A stretch of 64,000 nt of DNA from Apostichopus japonicus (lineage: Eukaryota > Echinodermata > Holothuroidea > Aspidochirotida > Stichopodidae), in contig NC_092564.1 of assembly GCF_037975245.1 (NCBI RefSeq), forward strand, positions 5,510,484-5,574,483, written 5' to 3'. The translations under genes were made by a program, and so were the position numbers. Positions 60,013 through 64,000 of this stretch are shown in pieces. Each line of letters starts with the position of its first letter. Positions within the stretch are counted from its first letter, which is position 1. A model generated the notes under the pieces. It was not told the DNA's origin, did no database searches, and was given only the letters and a program-made list of their open reading frames with translations.

Positions 60013-61634
60013 GTATGGTATATCTCGGCCAAATTAGTTACCTAGTACTCATGCACAATTTCTTGCTGTCTACCTTTGCGTGGCTGTCTGTTGTTTTGTT
60101 TTTTAGTCCTGCTTTTTTCCTGTCCCCCCCCTCTCTCTACTGCTACTGCCTTGTATATTTTAAATTATGCTTGCTGCATTTTATCGCAATAGAGTAAAAC
60201 ATAAATTGAATTGCAGCATTTTGCGAGCGATTGTCCCGAAATTGAAGTACGCAAAGTGTTGTTTGTCGCATTAGATGTTACCATTGACAATGCACAGGCT
60301 CGATGCCAGAGATCAACTATTTGGGGAGGGAGGGGGGGGGACACAAAAGATGGCTGCTGTCCATCCTGGGTAGGGGTCTAAGAGAACCTTTGAGTGAAAG
60401 TGGCTTGCATGAAAATAGTGCCATCATTTACGTCATGTCGTTTGAAGTATAGTTTTGAAGAACAAGTTGTAATATTGCCACTGTATATACCTTCTTGCAT
60501 GTGCTATAAAACTGGAAGAGAGTCTGAAATTTTGGGGCGGGGGGGGGGGGGGGAGTTGGCAGAGGAGGATGAGGAGATGCTCTGTAGATGTCCTACTCAG
60601 TCAAATACACGTCTAGGTATGTTTTCATTGATATTTGATAATCTATTCCTCACAATTTGATGAGAAGTTCCAGCATTTACAAATTTGATGTTGAAAGTCA
60701 GAAAACTACCAGTAACTTTTCTGTCTGAAAGGAAAAAAATGTTCAAAAAACATTTAAGTGTTCTCATGATTTCCACACTTACAACAGGAAGCATACTGTT
60801 GGAATAATTATATTCTGTTATTACACTGAAGAGCTGGTTCAGATTCCGTTCAAATTTAGTAAGAGTCTTCAATGAGTTTAATCTCATTGAATGACTCATT
60901 TTGGTTTTTTCCCTCTCTTTTTTTTTGCCTTATTGCTAATTTTGTTGCTGATCTTTAACAGTTTAATATAACCAGTATTATAATAATTCCAACGGTATCA
61001 TCCTGCTTTAAGTGTTGAAATAATGATGGAGCTAGTGTTTTTAAATAAATGGAATTTTTTTTTTTTGGCCAGAAAGTTACTGGTAGGTGACTTAAATAGT
61101 GTGGGGGAGTTCTTAAAAGTGTGTCAAAATAGTGCATGGAGTTCCCTGAAGACTGACATAAATAGGGATTGTAGCTAATATTGGTATTAATGGAACAACT
61201 GTCTCGCCTTCCAGGGAGAGGGTGACCGGTAAAGAATTTGAGGGACCTAGGACGAGACACTTTTGGGGATTTCAATGGTATCTTTGTTGTATCTTACCCA
61301 GCTATTATTGGTCTAGTATCCAAAAATTTGTTTTCAAAGAGTGAAAACAAAAAAACTGTTAGTGAACTGCTTATGCATAGGTAGATATGTAAACCTTAGA
61401 GGGCTTGATGTAGTGATACTGTTTCAATCCTAGCAGGATCTCCTTCATAGGCTAACTGAAATGAAAACAAACTAAGAACACATTAAAAGACCAAGTGGAC
61501 AGACTTTTAAATCAAACAAATGAGCAATGAAAAGAGCAAAAACAAGACACAACAAAAGAGAAGTAAGATGAAAGGAAAGAGAGATGAGAGGATTAAAGAG
61601 CTGTGGAGATTAACTATAAGGGGTGTAGCAATGG

Positions 61635-61820
61635 GGGTGATTAGTTAAAAGAGGTGAAATGGAAGGGTGTAACAATGGGGGGGGGTGTAATTAGTTATAG
61701 AGGTGAAATGGAAGGGGTAACAATTGGGGGGTGGGGTAATTAGTAATAGAAGTGAATTGGAAGGGTGTAACAATGGAGGGGGGGGGGAGGGGGTAATTAG
61801 TAAAAGAGGTGAAATGGAAG
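61635..61820. repeat. ~55-bp tandem minisatellite
   Basis: About three and a half copies of a unit made of taattagttatagaggtgaa, atggaagggtgtaacaatgg and a G run of variable length. Minus-strand frames across it are Pro/Leu-rich artefacts. Confidence 0.85.
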
Positions 61821-61944
61821 AAAAGTGGATTAGGAAGGAAGTCCTGTGAATGTAAAGAGTGATTTTATCAGGCATACAAGATACCCACAGGAATATAACA
61901 AATGAGCCTTTGTTTTGAAAGATCCAAGAAATTATTAACTAAAA

Positions 61945-62009
61945 TGGAAGTTGAAACAACGACCTTTGGAACACAGATTCCAGTGCTCTACAAGATGAGC
62001 TATTCAGCC
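61945..62009 (-). repeat. tRNA-like fragment
   Basis: On the minus strand it reads ggctgaatagctcatcttgt, then agagcactggaatctgtgtt, then ccaaaggtcgttgtttcaac. It has tRNA-like spacing, an A-box-like tagctcatcttgtagagc and a decayed B-box. It is probably an old SINE head or tRNA pseudogene. Confidence 0.5.
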
Positions 62010-62625
62010 ATTAGTAAATTATGCCTTATCTGGATTTCATTCAATTTGAAATGAAACCATGTAGAGAAACATCAAGCATGAAAAAATTGTACTCTAGGTG
62101 ACAGATATTTTTCTTTTTGTTTTTTTCTTGTCGTCATCAAAATAGGTTAAAAACCTGACTTTAGTCGAGAAATTGCAGTTATGTTAGTAATACTTTTAGC
62201 ATCTTATCAGCAGTATAAGAAAATTGTCATATCATTTGTAGTGTGGGACTCAGAACCCTTGAATTCCTTCGCTTTGGCTTTAATATCACTATATCAGCTC
62301 TTTGTGTTTGTCTGTTACTATCCCCCCCTCCAAAAAAAAAATCCTAATTTTTGGTTGTGTTTTAGTTTCATGTATTCTCAAAATGAATGTAGGTTATTTC
62401 TGTAATAGTGTGATTATCACATGTGTGATTATGAAAATCAACAATTTTTGTGGGATATTATTTTTTGTGTGGCATCTCTAGTGTACCAAGTGAGGACCAC
62501 GTAGAAATTTCACACATATTGTTTATCAAGTATGGATACTGTGAACATTCTCCCTACATGCCTGTTTTAGTCCTACCTGTTTTTTCTCTCTACTGTTTCC
62601 CCTACCTTTTCCTGTTTTTTTGTCC

Positions 62626-62702
62626 TAAATTTTCTGCATCTTTATTTTGATATTTGTCCTACTTTTTCTGCATCTTTATTTTGATATTTGTCCTACTTTT
62701 TC
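62626..62702. repeat. 35-bp direct duplication
   Basis: ttctgcatctttattttgat followed by atttgtcctactttt occurs twice in tandem, with a partial third start. Confidence 0.85.
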
Positions 62703-63789
62703 ATAAGGTTGTGCTGGACAGCTTGTGTCCCTTCTTCTAGCTTTGACCTTTGGTTTAAGGTGTACAGGTCTGTTTTCAAGACACCAAATCACTATTTAGA
62801 TAACAATTACATCCAATTTACATAACAATTACATTCCATCGAGAAGTCATGTTATTGTACCCTCTGCCTCTTTCGTATTGAAATGAGACATGGCGAGGGG
62901 GGGGGGGGACATTCAGCAGGTTAAATTAAACAGCTACGTAGCAGCTTTAGTTATATCATTTTGAGAACTTTTTTTCGAATGATGCTCCACTGTGAAGCCC
63001 ATCACAGTGGAAACCATTAACTGGACCGGTCAATTTTTAGGACTCATAACTTTAAGGAGGGTTTTTCTGATATCAATTTTGGCCAAAAAAGAACAAAGAA
63101 ATAAAGGAGAAAAGAATGAATGCAGCCAACGTTGGCTTTAAAACGATGTAAATATATTTCATCTGTCAGTTTACCTTGGTGTAAAAACTGCTGTTGATAC
63201 TTCTGTTACTTTTGGGATCCCTTCCGTCACATCTCTTTGCAACATGTTTTTGGTTCTTCTGTCTGATGTGGAATCTTCTTATTTGTGTTAATTCAATTGT
63301 TATAATAATAATTGAAACTTTGCAATCTATATGATATAAATGCCCTTTATAGTTTGATGCATAGAAGTATGTTTTAGCAGCTCAGTAAGACTTATGTTCA
63401 GATAAAGCCATCTCAATGTCCTCCTCCCCCACCCCCACCCCACCCACCCCTCCAGCAAACATCTTACCTGTTGTCTGTCATTACCTCTTTTGCCAAAAAT
63501 TCATCTATTAACTCTGGTATGTCATATCATGTTCGTAATTAAAACACAGTCAAATGACGTCAAATTGATGGTCTTGTGGAATGGACCATTCAAAGGATAC
63601 GAGCAGACCAAAGTTTCCTGAGAGGGTTTATGTATTAGACAGATGGTCCTTCCCTTTATCGTCACTTTTTTCTGTTTACCTGGCTAAAAGTTACGTTTGC
63701 TAACTTCAGTAATTACAATGTTTCTTACAATAGCTGGTATGTTCTTATCATAGCATAAGATACCACATCAGCAGATAGGCTGCAGGAGC

Positions 63790-64000
63790 TGCATCAATAT
63801 CTAACAAGAGACGTTCAGTGCAGAGTGCAAAAGTTCTCTCCTAAGCCGCCAGCCCGGCTTGTAGTATGTTTTAAGAGCCCCCTCTGTGTCCAACGCTTTG
63901 ACACAGTGCATGTTAACCAAAAACAGCAAACATAACTTGTAGTTTAACACACACAAACCAGATGTAGGTCAATATTTAACAAGACCTTCAGTGCAGAGTG
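63790..64000. repeat. Direct repeat at the window edge
   Basis: catcaatatctaacaagaga plus cgttcagtgcagagtg (63791-63827) is repeated as gtcaatatttaacaagacct plus tcagtgcagagtg (63967-64000). The spacing is about 175 bp, and the second copy is cut by the window end. It may be a tandem array that continues beyond the window. Confidence 0.7.

Larger units (their letters stand above)
60013..64000 (+). other. ETS gene intron 8, running off the window
   Basis: At least 4 kb of noncoding sequence after the donor gtatgg. I searched for the ETS domain (motifs such as LWQFL, IAWTG, NYDKLSR) and saw none. G runs lie at 60331-60340, 60537-60554 and 62898-62909. Minisatellites and a tRNA-like fragment are listed separately. 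Confidence 0.65.

Noticed and set aside
60394-60660. Plus-strand frame after exon 8 as the next ETS exon
   Set aside because: It lacks any ETS-domain or acidic-linker motif and runs through a long G tract; no phase-1 acceptor gives a family match.
61645-61875. Pro/Leu-rich minus-strand frame
   Set aside because: Translation of the ~55-bp minisatellite with G runs.

Overview
This is a stretch of an animal nuclear genome. It is AT-rich, with long introns, GT-AG splicing, many microsatellites and long G or C runs, and at least five kinds of transposable-element remnant. No bacterial-style operon, CRISPR array or rRNA is visible. The recurring short motifs (aggcct/tagcct words, long G tracts, GC-rich inverted-repeat elements) and the protein it encodes fit a marine invertebrate deuterostome. 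An echinoderm such as a sea cucumber is my best guess, but this is inference from style, not a species identification.

The one clear gene is on the + strand and fills roughly 21.9-60.0 kb. It is the N-terminal two thirds of a PEA3-subfamily ETS transcription factor (the ETV1/ETV4/ETV5 group). Eight coding exons can be placed with matching splice phases: 21882-21988 (start codon at 21932), 27254-27344, 27850-27900, 40156-40218, 51789-52004, 54078-54342, 56449-56639 and 59947-60012. Joined, they give 1000 coding bases (333 complete residues). In order they hold the DQQVPF start, the acidic transactivation segment ELFQDLDELQEEWLADG, the EDEQFVPD motif, three psi-K-x-E sumoylation-type sites, two R-Q-x-S-E-P phosphosite motifs and a short linker exon. 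The DNA-binding ETS domain is not in the window and should lie to the right of 64000. A second possible first exon (26759-26917) is phase-compatible with exon 2.

The left third (1-21.8 kb) is gene-poor and rich in mobile elements. It holds a near-perfect 170-bp hairpin (3260-3429) and a 1.9-kb element with arms over 100 bp built from about 40 palindromic ACTTAAGT units (4145-6041). It also holds a broken transposon-type gene (about 6333-6734, minus strand), two small inverted-repeat elements (about 9884-10240 and 21054-21278), a candidate minus-strand coding exon (9313-9502), and a cluster of GC-rich elements at 16.3-19.3 kb. One of that cluster has perfect 14-bp terminal inverted repeats and a perfect 8-bp target-site duplication (18679-19257), as hAT elements do.

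The introns of the ETS gene carry a tRNA-derived SINE (40332-40647), the C-terminal coding end of a LINE-type element (44988-45173) lodged in a short tandem array, and several minisatellites. Two of these minisatellites sit directly upstream of coding exons 4 and 6. The last 4 kb (60-64 kb) is intron with low-complexity repeats.
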